From Variovorax sp. TBS-050B (GTDB lineage: Bacteria > Pseudomonadota > Gammaproteobacteria > Burkholderiales > Burkholderiaceae_C): 64,000 bases of DNA. The notes under the pieces were generated by a model. The model was not told the origin of the DNA, ran no database searches, and was given only the letters and a program-made list of their open reading frames with translations. Every line of letters starts with the position of its first letter. Positions within the stretch are counted from its first letter, which is position 1. The position numbers and the translations under genes were made by a program. The DNA lies in the NCBI RefSeq assembly GCF_029893635.1, contig NZ_JARXYR010000002.1, positions 4,563,001 to 4,627,000 of the forward strand, written 5' to 3'. This document shows, in pieces, positions 48,986-57,232 of this stretch.

Positions 48986-50881
48986 TCATGGGCGGTGCTC
49001 GAGGATCAGCGTGGACAACGGCGGCAGCGTGAGGCTGACCGCGTGACTGCGGCCGTGGGCCCGCACGGGCGCCGCCTCGACGCTGCCGAGGTTGCCCCAG
49101 CCGGAACCGCCGAACTCGACGGCATCGGTGTTGATGACTTCGGTCCAGAAGCCGCCCTTCGGTACGCCGAGCAGGTAGTTGGTGCGCGGCACCGGCGTCA
49201 TGTTGCTCACCACCAGGAGCGGCGGTGCGCCGTCGCGCGCCTTGCGCAGGAACGCGAACACGCTGGCCTCGCTGTCGTCGGCGACGATCCATTCGAAGCC
49301 GGCCGGCGAGAAGTCCTGCTGGTAGAGCGCGGGCGAGGCGCGGTACACGCGGTTGAGCTGCGCGACGAGGCGCTGCAGGCCGCCGTGGTCCTGCAGGCCG
49401 CAGACCCACCATTCGAGTTCGCCGTCATGCGTCCACTCGCGCCGCTGGCCGAATTCGCCGCCCATGAAGAGCAGCTTCTTGCCGGGGTGCGTCCACATGA
49501 AGCCGAACAGCGCGCGCAGGTTCGCGAACTGCTGCCAGGTGTCGCCGGGCATCTTGTTGAGCAGCGAACCCTTGCCGTGCACCACCTCGTCGTGCGACAG
49601 CGGCAGGACGAAGTTCTCGTGGAAGGCGTACACCAGCGAGAACGTCAGCTTGTGATGGTGGTACTTGCGGTGGATCGGCTCTTCCTTCATGTAGGCGAGC
49701 ACGTCGTGCATCCAGCCCATGTTCCACTTCTCGCCGAAGCCCAGGCCGTCCATGTCGGTCGGTCGCGAGACGCGCGGCCATGCGGTCGACTCCTCGGCGA
49801 CGGTGAGCGTGTCGGGATGCTCGCGGTAGACGGCGCGGTTGAGCGTCTGCAGGAATTCGATCGCCTCGAGGTTCTCGCGGCCGCCGTGGCGGTTGGGAAT
49901 CCATTCGCCGTGCTTGCGCGCGTAGTCGAGGTAGAGCATCGACGCGACCGCGTCCACGCGCAGGCCGTCGAGGTGGTAGCGGTCGAGCCAGAACAGGCCC
50001 GACGACACCAGGAAGCTGCGCACCTCGGTGCGCCCGTAGTTGAAGATGCTCGAGTTCCACTCGGGATGGAAGCCCTGGCGTGGGTCCGCGTGCTCGTACA
50101 GGTGCGTGCCGTCGAAGAAGGCGAGGCCGTGCTCGTCGGTCGGGAAATGCGAGGGCACCCAGTCGAGCAGCACGCCGATGCCTTCCTGGTGCAGATGGTC
50201 GACGAGGTACATGAAGTCCTGCGGCGAGCCGAAGCGCGAGGTGGGCGCGAAGTAGCCGGTGGTCTGGTAGCCCCACGAACCGTAGAACGGATGCTCGGTG
50301 ACGGGCATGAGCTCCACGTGCGTGAAGCCCATCTGCTTCACGTAGGCCGCGAGTTCGTGCGCGATCTCGCGGTAGCCCATGAACTGGCCTTCGCGGCGCC
50401 GCCAGGAGCCCAGGTGCACTTCGTAGACGGACATCGGCGCGTCGAGCGCGTTGCGCGCCGCGCGCGTGGCCATCCATTCGGCGTCGTTCCACCGGTACGC
50501 GAGATCGCAGATGCGGGAGCCGGTCGCGGGCGGCAGCTCGGCGCAGAAGGCGAAGGGATCGGCCTTGTCGACCACGTAGCCGCCGAAGCGCGAGCGGATG
50601 CGGTACTTGTAGGCCTGCCCGGGTGCGGCCTGCGGCACGTGGCCGACCCAGATGCCGGTGCCGCCCGGTTCTGGCGTCAGCGGGTCGGCATCGCCGGACC
50701 AGTAGTTCCAGTCGCCGACGACCGACACCGATTCCGCGTTGGGTGCCCACACCGCGAAGCGTGCGCCGCCCTCGCTGGAAAGATGACAACCGAGATGGTC
50801 GTAGAGGCGGGCGTGCGTTCCTTCACGGAACAGGTAAGCGTCCTGCGCTTCGAAGCCTGAAGGCGGTTGAGTCACTGGCAC
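48986..50881 (-). CDS. glgB: 1,4-alpha-glucan branching enzyme
   Basis: 631 residues, GH13_9. The N-terminal CBM48 domain ([20 protein letters not shown]) is followed by [25 protein letters not shown] (nucleophile, near 310), [10 protein letters not shown] (acid/base, near 365) and [16 protein letters not shown]. It lacks the extra N-terminal domain of longer GlgB forms. It is the first gene of the trehalose/alpha-glucan operon, with GTG starts at 50881 and 50875. The upstream gap (50882-51040) has a TATACA -10-like element on the minus strand (50952-50957) and a CRP-like palindrome further up. Confidence 0.93.
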   Translation of the reverse strand: MPVTQPPSGFEAQDAYLFREGTHARLYDHLGCHLSSEGGARFAVWAPNAESVSVVGDWNYWSGDADPLTPEPGGTGIWVGHVPQAAPGQAYKYRIRSRFGGYVVDKADPFAFCAELPPATGSRICDLAYRWNDAEWMATRAARNALDAPMSVYEVHLGSWRRREGQFMGYREIAHELAAYVKQMGFTHVELMPVTEHPFYGSWGYQTTGYFAPTSRFGSPQDFMYLVDHLHQEGIGVLLDWVPSHFPTDEHGLAFFDGTHLYEHADPRQGFHPEWNSSIFNYGRTEVRSFLVSSGLFWLDRYHLDGLRVDAVASMLYLDYARKHGEWIPNRHGGRENLEAIEFLQTLNRAVYREHPDTLTVAEESTAWPRVSRPTDMDGLGFGEKWNMGWMHDVLAYMKEEPIHRKYHHHKLTFSLVYAFHENFVLPLSHDEVVHGKGSLLNKMPGDTWQQFANLRALFGFMWTHPGKKLLFMGGEFGQRREWTHDGELEWWVCGLQDHGGLQRLVAQLNRVYRASPALYQQDFSPAGFEWIVADDSEASVFAFLRKARDGAPPLLVVSNMTPVPRTNYLLGVPKGGFWTEVINTDAVEFGGSGWGNLGSVEAAPVRAHGRSHAVSLTLPPLSTLILEHRP

Positions 50882-51028
50882 CGGCTTCCTTTCTTTTCAG
50901 GGGGCCGGAACCGGGTGTTCAAAGGAACACGCGCTCGGTCTTCACACGGCCTGTATAGGAACTTACAAAAACATTCCGATGCACCGTGTCGGAGAGATGC
51001 CCGTCCCCTTGCGTGCCGTGCGGGGGGT

Positions 51029-51046
51029 ACGTGATTTATGTCACGT
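51029..51046. promoter_or_regulatory. CRP/FNR-family-like operator upstream of glgB
   Basis: ACGTGATTTATGTCACGT has perfect 6-bp arms (ACGTGA / TCACGT) around a 6-base centre. It matches the CRP-type pattern GTGA-N6-TCAC. It lies ~150 bases upstream of the glgB start and covers the stop codon of the gene at 51041-51361. A second partial copy (TCACGTTGTGA) overlaps at 51041-51051. Which CRP/FNR-family regulator would bind is unknown. Confidence 0.5.
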
Positions 51047-51361
51047 TGTGATCAAAACATCCTCGAAGGTGGCACGGGGTGCCATGGCCCTCGGCTCGGC
51101 GCGCGGCGCGAAGTCGCTGACGCCGAGGTCGATCGGCCGGTTGGGATTGGCGCGGTAACGGCGCAGCGCAGCGGCGCCGATGGCATCGAAATGCGTCTTG
51201 CAGGTCTCCAGCAGCCGGTCGCCGATGTTCCGCGTGCCGAACACGTCGTGCAAGGTCTCCTCCGAGATCTGCGCGATGATCCGCGCCCCCTCGGGTCCAT
51301 CCGGGTAGACGGCGAACCGGACGGTCGCCGTGTCGAAGCAGTAGATGCCCTCGAAATCCAT
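51041..51361 (-). CDS. DUF1488-like small protein
   Basis: 106 residues. DFEGIYCFDTATVRFAVYPD, ARIIAQISEETLHDVFG and a C-terminal helical part (LLETCKTHFDAIGAAALRRY) resemble the DUF1488 pattern of two beta strands and helices. No signal or membrane segment. The tail (SDFAPRAEPRAMAPRATFED) is longer than usual. Function unknown. An upstream in-frame extension to 51442 has no family likeness. It lies between the glgB promoter region and a small hypothetical gene. Confidence 0.55.
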   Translation of the reverse strand: MDFEGIYCFDTATVRFAVYPDGPEGARIIAQISEETLHDVFGTRNIGDRLLETCKTHFDAIGAAALRRYRANPNRPIDLGVSDFAPRAEPRAMAPRATFEDVLITT

Positions 51362-51460
51362 GTGTGTCTCCTGGTGATTCGCTGTCATGGCGACTGGATT
51401 GGGCGCGGAACGAGGCACCGGGCGGGATGGATTTCCGCGCATGTTCAGGAAGGATGTGGC

Positions 51461-51817
51461 CTACATGCGTTGAGAATTTTGCGAATCGTAAATACGGCCG
51501 GGTAAGACTTGCTGCAATCTTTGGCCGAAGCGCCCGCGTGCGAGCAGGCCCTTCCACCCCGCGCCGCGCGAGCGAGGACGCGGCAGTTCGCCGGGATAGT
51601 GGATGCGCGCCAGTTCCTCGCGGCCCTTTTCGGTGATGGCGAGCACCTGGGCGGCGGGTTCCGCGCCCGCAAGCTTCAGCGGATCGGCCGGCGCGGGCAC
51701 GAAGGCGATGACGAGGCCGGCCTGGCGAAGAATCCGGATCTCGTCGATCTCCTTCGGCGTGCGGAACGACACGGGAAGGCGGGATGCGGCAATCTGCTTG
51801 AGCAGCTCCATCGGCAT
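51461..51817 (-). CDS. hypothetical protein with winged-helix-like pattern
   Basis: 118 residues starting MPMELLKQIAASRLPVSFRT, with EIDEIRILRQAGLVIAFVPA and VLAITEKGREELARIHYPGE. The ITEKGREEL element is reminiscent of the wing of small winged-helix proteins, but no family is recognised. The C-terminal ~35 residues are Arg/Gly-rich and low complexity. It is divergent from the Hsp20 pair. Confidence 0.5.
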   Translation of the reverse strand: MPMELLKQIAASRLPVSFRTPKEIDEIRILRQAGLVIAFVPAPADPLKLAGAEPAAQVLAITEKGREELARIHYPGELPRPRSRGAGWKGLLARGRFGQRLQQVLPGRIYDSQNSQRM

Positions 51818-51991
51818 GACAAATCTCCTTAGGTTTGGAATGACGACTGAGTGACTGACCGAGGGGGTTGTCGACGACCTTCGAAATAGGTCTTCGGGCC
51901 CGGTCTTCAAGGGGGTCTGCAGATTGGTTTTTTTCGCTGCGCCATGCGCGGCCATAGCATGCGCGCGATCGCGCGGGCGCTGCAAGCCCCT

Positions 51992-52019
51992 CTTGAAAAA
52001 AAGGTCGCCGCGCCTATTT
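51992..52019 (+). promoter_or_regulatory. sigma32-like heat-shock promoter for the Hsp20 genes
   Basis: CTTGAAA (51992-51998), a 14-base spacer, then CCTATTT (52013-52019) matches the sigma32 consensus CTTGAAA-(13-15)-CCCATnT closely. It lies about 70 bases upstream of the first Hsp20 start. The surrounding divergent gap (51818-52087) has no other clear feature. Confidence 0.6.
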
Positions 52020-52087
52020 CGCAGAACGGAAGCGCCGGAGACGCCTCCGGCCTCCGGTTCAACTTTTTTCTGAATGGAGGTTTCGCC

Positions 52088-52525
52088 ATGTACCGATCCC
52101 TGTTCCCGCGCGACGTGTTCGCCGAGATGGATCGCCTGCAGCGCGAGATGCAGCAGGCCTTCGATCTGTCTCCCACCATCCGCGGCTTCGGCCGCAACGG
52201 CTTTCCTGCGCTGAACGTCGGCGGCACGCCGCAGAGCGTGGAGATCTACGCGTTCGCGCCCGGCGTGGATCCGTCCAGCCTCGAGGTCAGCCTCGAGCGC
52301 GGCCTGCTCACCATCGCGGGCAAGCGCGGCAACGCACTGCCCCCTTCCGATGAGAAGGCGGCGATCCACATCAACGAACGCTTCGAAGGCTCGTTCCGCC
52401 GGGTGCTGACCCTGCCCGACGATGCCGACCCCGACGCGGTCAGCGCCAGGTACCGCGACGGCGTGCTGCACATCAGCGTGCAGCGCCGCGCCTCGTCCCA
52501 GCCGCGCCGCATCACCATCCAGTGA
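52088..52525 (+). CDS. Hsp20 / alpha-crystallin small heat-shock protein
   Basis: 145 residues. The N-terminal MYRSLFPRDVFAEMDRLQRE is followed by an alpha-crystallin domain (residues ~50-135) with SVEIYAFAPGVDPSSLEVSL, GLLTIAGKR, FEGSFRRVLTLPDDADPDAV and the C-terminal DGVLHISV. A holdase that binds unfolding proteins in the cytoplasm. It is preceded by a sigma32-like promoter and followed after 64 bases by a second Hsp20 gene. Confidence 0.9.
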   Translation: MYRSLFPRDVFAEMDRLQREMQQAFDLSPTIRGFGRNGFPALNVGGTPQSVEIYAFAPGVDPSSLEVSLERGLLTIAGKRGNALPPSDEKAAIHINERFEGSFRRVLTLPDDADPDAVSARYRDGVLHISVQRRASSQPRRITIQ

Positions 52526-52589
52526 GGCCGGGCCATCGAGAGCGAAAGAGAAAGAAGAGTGCGTGTGAAGGAAGAAAGGAGTGAACATC

Positions 52590-53027
52590 ATGAACACCAC
52601 CACCAGCACCACCCCATCGTCCCGCGTGGCCGACCCGCAGCAACAGCAACAGCGAGAGGTCGCGCGCAGCAACCGGGACGGCGCGCGCTACAGCGATGCT
52701 GCGCTGACGCCGCCCGTGGACGTGATCGAGGACAGCGGCGGCATCACGCTCTATGCCGACCTGCCGGGCGTCTCGCGCGAGAAGCTCGGCCTGCACGTGG
52801 CCTCGGACACGCTGACCATCGACGCCGAGTCCGACATCTCGGTGCCCGAGGGCCTGCAGTCGAGCCACACCGAGGTGGGCCTGGCCCGCTTCCGCCGCGT
52901 GTTCACGCTGAGCAAGGAGCTGGACACGGCCGCGATCACGGCCGAGCTCTCGCAGGGCGTGCTCAAGCTGCGCATTCCGAAGGCGGAACATGCCCAGCCG
53001 AAGCGCATCGAGATCCAGACCGCCTGA
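52590..53027 (+). CDS. Hsp20 / alpha-crystallin small heat-shock protein
   Basis: 145 residues. The N-terminal low-complexity part has five consecutive Gln (DPQQQQQREVAR). The alpha-crystallin domain spans ~45-140: PPVDVIEDSGGITLYADLPG, LTIDAESDI, RFRRVFTLSKELDTAAITAE and QGVLKLRIPKAEHAQPKRIE. AGGAG at 52574-52578 is well spaced for the ATG at 52590 and too close for a GTG at 52581. Together with the previous gene it probably makes a hetero-oligomeric pair. Confidence 0.9.
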   Translation: MNTTTSTTPSSRVADPQQQQQREVARSNRDGARYSDAALTPPVDVIEDSGGITLYADLPGVSREKLGLHVASDTLTIDAESDISVPEGLQSSHTEVGLARFRRVFTLSKELDTAAITAELSQGVLKLRIPKAEHAQPKRIEIQTA

Positions 53028-53064
53028 GCCCGCCGATGCCCGACCGCGCCGGAGGCGATCGACG

Positions 53065-53415
53065 ATGACGACGACGAGGAACGGCACCGAGTCCCTCGCG
53101 CGCCTGCGCGCCGACGCCGCCGCCCTGAGCCCGCGCGCCGCGCACATCGCGCTCGCCCTCATGCCGGCCGTCGATCACCTGCCGGACGCGTGGAAGGCAG
53201 GCCTGCAGAAGACGCTCGCGCACCGCGCGGGGGCGGCGGCACCGCTGTCGCCGCTCGAATTCGACGCGATCCGCGTCACTGCCGCGAGCCTGCCGCATGC
53301 GTATCCCGAATGGGTGGTGACCGATCCGGAGCATCCGAAGGCGCGCGCGCTGATCGTGCATGCGTGGAAGGAGGCGGAGCGGCATCGGCTGGGCGCGGGG
53401 CGGCCGGGCGCCTAG
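53065..53415 (+). CDS. conserved hypothetical protein
   Basis: 116 residues, helical, not recognised. Motifs include ARLRADAAALSPRAAHIALA, PLSPLEFDAIRVTAASLPHA and HPKARALIVHAWKEAERHRL. No signal peptide or membrane segment. It has a GGAGG ribosome site and stands 37 bases after the Hsp20 gene, so it may be in the same heat-shock transcript. Confidence 0.6.
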   Translation: MTTTRNGTESLARLRADAAALSPRAAHIALALMPAVDHLPDAWKAGLQKTLAHRAGAAAPLSPLEFDAIRVTAASLPHAYPEWVVTDPEHPKARALIVHAWKEAERHRLGAGRPGA

Positions 53416-53517
53416 CGGCAGCCCTCCGCCTACGCCGATGTGCGCATCGCCCTACAACACCCGCGCGGCCCCAAAAATAAGGTGGGTCGAAGACCAACAC
53501 CATCCCCCGCGCAGCAC

Positions 53518-54186
53518 ATGGCCTTCGAGTTCTTCCGTGACCGCAAGCACGCCGGGCGTGCGCTCGCCCGCAAGCTGGCCGGCCATGCGGAGCGGCCGGA
53601 CGTGATCGTGCTGGCGCTGCCGCGCGGCGGCACGCCGGTGGCGCACGAGGTGGCGCGTGCGCTCGGCGCGCCGCTCGACCTGTGGATGGTGCGCAAGCTC
53701 GGCATTCCGTGGAACGAGGAATACGCCATGGGCGCGATCGCGAGCGGCGGCGAGCAGTGGCTCGACGAGGTGATCGTGCGCGAGCTGGGCATCTCCCCCC
53801 GCTCCATCGACGAGGTCGTCGAACGCGAGCGGCGCGAACTCGAACGGCGTGAGCGCGTGTACCGCGGCGGCCGGCCGGCGCCCAGGCTGCGCGGCCGCGT
53901 CGCGATCCTCGTGGACGACGGGCTGGCGACCGGCTCGACCATGCGCGTGGCGGTGCGCGCGGCGCGCCGGCAGGAGCCGGCCCGCGTGGTGGTGGCGGTG
54001 CCGGTGGCGGCGCCCGAGGCCGTCGATCTGCTGCGCGCCGATGCGGACGAGGTGGTCTGCGTCCACGCACCCGACCCCTTTCTGGGCGTGGGCCGCTGGT
54101 ACCTCGATTTCTCGCAGACACGCGACGAGGAGGTCTGCGCACTGCTGGAGGACGTGGACAGCCGCCACGCCGCCCTTTCGGCCTGA
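53518..54186 (+). CDS. phosphoribosyltransferase-family protein
   Basis: 222 residues, type I PRTase fold: VIVLALPRGGTPVAHEVARA (residues ~28-47), MVRKLGIPWNEEYAMGAIAS, then the PRPP motif VAILVDDGLATGSTMRVAVR (~residues 118-137), with VVVAVPVAAPEAV after it. The substrate base is unknown. It is followed after 15 bases by an erythromycin-esterase-like gene; the same two domains are often adjacent or fused in other bacteria, which suggests a joint function. The ATG at 53518 starts the family-like MAFEFFRDR; an in-frame upstream extension does not. Confidence 0.85.
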   Translation: MAFEFFRDRKHAGRALARKLAGHAERPDVIVLALPRGGTPVAHEVARALGAPLDLWMVRKLGIPWNEEYAMGAIASGGEQWLDEVIVRELGISPRSIDEVVERERRELERRERVYRGGRPAPRLRGRVAILVDDGLATGSTMRVAVRAARRQEPARVVVAVPVAAPEAVDLLRADADEVVCVHAPDPFLGVGRWYLDFSQTRDEEVCALLEDVDSRHAALSA

Positions 54187-54200
54187 GGGGAGCGCGAACG

Positions 54201-55551
54201 ATGGAGCCCTCGAGGATGCAGCAGGAGGCCGAGGCGCTGCGCCGGGCGGCGCACCCGCTGGACGGGAGCGCGAAGGACCACGACGCGCTGCTCGAGCTCG
54301 TCGGCGATGCGCACTACGTGCTGCTCGGCGAGGCCTCGCACGGCACGCAGGAGTTCTACGCCGAGCGCGCGGCGATCACGCGGCGGCTCTTCACCGAGAA
54401 GGGCTTCAACGCGGTGGCCATCGAAGGCGACTGGCCCGACGCCTACCGCGTGAACCGCTACGTGCGCGGCATCGGCGACGACGCGGATGCGCGCGCGGCC
54501 GCTGGCCGGCTTCCGGCGCTTCCCGACCTGGATGTGGCGCAACGAGGAAGTGGCCCGCTTCGTCGAGTGGCAGCGCGCCTTCAACGACGCCGGGCCGCCG
54601 CAGGGCCCCACCGGCTTCTACGGCCTCGACCTGTACAGCCTGCTGGCCTCGATCGAGGCCGTGCTCGCCTATTTCGACCGCACCGATCCCGAAGCGGCAC
54701 GGCTCGCGCGCGAGCGCTACGGCTGCTTCGACCGCTTCGGCGACGGCGGCCAGGTCTACGGCCTGATGGCGGGACTGGGCAACGCGCCCTCGTGCCGCAA
54801 GGAAGTGGTCGAGATGCTGGTGGAGATGCGGCATGCGGCCGGCAAGGCCTGGCGCGGGGGCGACCCGGCCAGCGAGGAAGACGCCTTCGACGCCGAGCAG
54901 AACGCGCGCCTGGTCAAGAACGCCGAGGCCTACTACCGCTCGATGTACCAGAGCGACGTGTCCTCGTGGAACCTGCGCGACCGCCACATGGCCGAGACGC
55001 TGGGCGAGATCGAACGGCACCTGTGGCGCGGCAGCGAGCGCCCGCGGATCGTGGTGTGGGCGCACAACTCGCACCTGGGCGATGCGCGCGCGACCGAGAT
55101 GGGCGAGCAGCGCGGCGAACTCAACCTCGGCCAGCTGGTGCGCGAGCGCCAGGGCCGCGATGCGGTGCTCGTGGGCTTCACCACCCATGCCGGCTCGGTG
55201 ATGGCGGCCTCCGACTGGGGCGCGCCGCACGAACGCAAGGAGGTGGTGCCCTCGCGGCCCGACAGCTACGAGGGCCTGATGCACGAGACCGGCCTCGCGC
55301 GCTTCATGCTCCCGCTGCGTGGCGGCGGCGACCATGCGTCCGCGCTGCGCGAGCCCCGGCTGGAGCGCGCGATCGGCGTCATCTACCGCCCGGAGACCGA
55401 GCGCCAGAGCCACTACTTCTTCGCCCGCCTGCCGGTGCAGTTCGATGCGCTGGTGCATGTGGACACCACGCGCGCAGTCGATCCGCTGGACCGCGACGAG
55501 GCCGCGGCGCCGGACGGCGAGGTGCCCGAGACCTATCCCTCGGGCCAGTGA
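54201..55551 (+). pseudogene. erythromycin esterase-like protein, +1 frameshift
   Basis: Family of Ere-like hydrolases; non-resistance members are common next to PRTase genes. Frame 1 (ATG 54201) has YVLLGEASHGTQEFYAERAA and AIEGDWPDAYRVNRYV with the active-site Glu/His, then fails near 54500. Frame 2 continues with LAGFRRFPTWMWRNEEVARF, VWAHNSHLGDARATEMG and VGFTTHAGSVMAASDW to 55551. The expected text is DARAALAGFRRF; the DNA GCGGCCGCTGG at 54495-54505 has one C too many. Both halves are well conserved, so it is either a sequencing indel or a recent mutation. It should not be read as a resistance gene. Confidence 0.82.
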
Positions 55552-55564
55552 GCGCGCCGCGGCA

Positions 55565-57175
55565 TCACTGCGCGACCACCACGCCCTCGAGCGGCTGCAG
55601 CACCAGATCGCCCCGCACCGTGCCGGTGCGGTCGGCATGGGTCGATGCGAGCACGACGGCCGCGTGCGGCAGCAGGTCCGATGCGATCGGCATGTCCGCC
55701 GTGGCGAAATTCAGCAGCACCACGAGCCGCCGCGCGCCCGAAGTGCGCGCGTAGGCGAGCACGTCCGCGCCCGCGTCGAGCTGCTCGTGCGCGCCCTCGT
55801 GCAGCGCGGGCTCGTGGCGGCGCAGCGCGATCAGGCGCCGGTAGAGCGCGAGCATCGAGGCCGGGTCGCCCAGCTGCGCTTCGACGTTGCGCATGCCCCA
55901 GTCGGCGCCCAGGCGCAGCCACGGCGTGCCGGTGGTGAAGCCCGCGGCATGCGCCCGGCTCCACTGCATGGGGGTGCGCTGCGGATCGCGGCCGAGCCCC
56001 CTGCCCGGCTGGTTCTTCTCGAATGGGTCCTGCACTTCCTCGGGCGGGATCGGCACGTCGGTGAGGCCGATCTCGTCGCCGTAGTAGAGCGTGGGCGTGC
56101 CGCGCAGCGTGAGCAGCAGCATCGCCGCGAGCCGCGCGCGCTCCTGTCCCACGCGGCTGGCGATGCGCGGCTTGTCGTGGTTGCCCAGCACCCAGTTGGG
56201 CGCGGCGCCGCGCGGCAGCGCGGCCTCGTAGCTGCGCACAATGCGGTCGATCTCCGCCGCATGCCAGGGCGCCGCGATGAGCTGGAAATTGAAGGGCAGC
56301 TGCACGCCCTGCAGCACCCCCTCGGCATCGAGGCCGTAGTAGGCCATGAGGCGCTCGAGCGGCAGGTAGAGCTCGCCGATCAGCACGCGCGCCGAGTCGG
56401 CGGTGCTGAAGGCATCGACCACGCGCCGCATCTCGACCACGATGTCCTGCATCTCGGGCCGGTCGGTGGTGTAGAGCGGCAGCAGCCGGTGCGAAGGATC
56501 CTGCCCCGGCGCGAAGGCCGGGTTCGGCGGGTTGTCGCGGAACTGCGCGTCCTTCACGAGGTGGTAGAGCACGTCGACGCGGAAACCGTCGACGCCGCGC
56601 CGCAGCCAGAAGCGCAGCACCTCGTACATCGCCTCGCGCACCTCGGGGTTGCGCCAGTTGAGGTCCGGCTGCTCCTTGAGGAACGAGTGGCCGTAGTACT
56701 GGCCGGTGGCTGCGTCGAAGGTCCATGCCGGCCCGCCGAAGTTGCTGAGCCAGTTGTTCGGCGGACCGCCGTCCGGCGCCGGGTCGCGCCACAGGTACCA
56801 GTCGCGCTTCGGGTTCGTGCGCGAGGCGCGGCTCTCTGCGAACCACGGGTGCCGGTCCGAGGTGTGGTTGGGCACGAAGTCGAGCACCAGCTTCAGGCCG
56901 CGCGCCTTGCATTCGGCCGCCAGCGCGTCGAAGTCGGCCAGCGTGCCGAAGCGCGGGTCGACGTCGCAGTAGTCGGAAATGTCGTACCCGAAATCGGCCA
57001 TCGGTGAGGGGTAGATTGGCGAGATCCAGACGGCGTCCACGCCGAGGTCGACCAGATAATCGAGCCGCTTCCGGATGCCCCGCAAGTCGCCGATGCCATC
57101 ACCGTCGCTGTCCTGGAACGAACGCGGATAGATCTGATAGACGATTCCGTTCTTCCACCATGCATCGGCCGACAT
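55565..57175 (-). CDS. alpha-glucosidase / oligo-1,6-glucosidase-like GH13 enzyme
   Basis: 536 residues. WWKNGIVYQIYPRSFQDSDG, LVLDFVPNHTSDRHPWFAES, VDGFRVDVLYHLVKD (nucleophile), RVLIGELYLPLERLM (acid/base) and VLGNHDKPRIASRVG are visible. The QIYPRSFQDSDGDGIGDLRG start and short C-domain fit GH13 subfamilies 23/30 (alpha-glucosidase or sucrose-active). It has no signal peptide, so it works in the cytoplasm. It is divergent from the TreS-like gene at 57233 and convergent with the esterase-like gene. Confidence 0.87.
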   Translation of the reverse strand: MSADAWWKNGIVYQIYPRSFQDSDGDGIGDLRGIRKRLDYLVDLGVDAVWISPIYPSPMADFGYDISDYCDVDPRFGTLADFDALAAECKARGLKLVLDFVPNHTSDRHPWFAESRASRTNPKRDWYLWRDPAPDGGPPNNWLSNFGGPAWTFDAATGQYYGHSFLKEQPDLNWRNPEVREAMYEVLRFWLRRGVDGFRVDVLYHLVKDAQFRDNPPNPAFAPGQDPSHRLLPLYTTDRPEMQDIVVEMRRVVDAFSTADSARVLIGELYLPLERLMAYYGLDAEGVLQGVQLPFNFQLIAAPWHAAEIDRIVRSYEAALPRGAAPNWVLGNHDKPRIASRVGQERARLAAMLLLTLRGTPTLYYGDEIGLTDVPIPPEEVQDPFEKNQPGRGLGRDPQRTPMQWSRAHAAGFTTGTPWLRLGADWGMRNVEAQLGDPASMLALYRRLIALRRHEPALHEGAHEQLDAGADVLAYARTSGARRLVVLLNFATADMPIASDLLPHAAVVLASTHADRTGTVRGDLVLQPLEGVVVAQ

Positions 57176-57232
57176 CGAAGAAACTCCTTTCGTGTGGTTG
57201 CGAGGGCGCCCGTCCTGTGGAGACCGCAGCGC

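Noticed and set aside
50950..50985. ECF/sigmaE-type promoter GGAAT...TATAC for glgB
   Set aside because: The spacing is about 15 bases and the -10 does not match the ECF consensus; only a generic TATACA -10-like element is retained.
54201..55551. Macrolide resistance gene
   Set aside because: The family name comes from Ere enzymes, but context (phosphoribosyltransferase, Hsp20) and general distribution of this subgroup do not indicate resistance.
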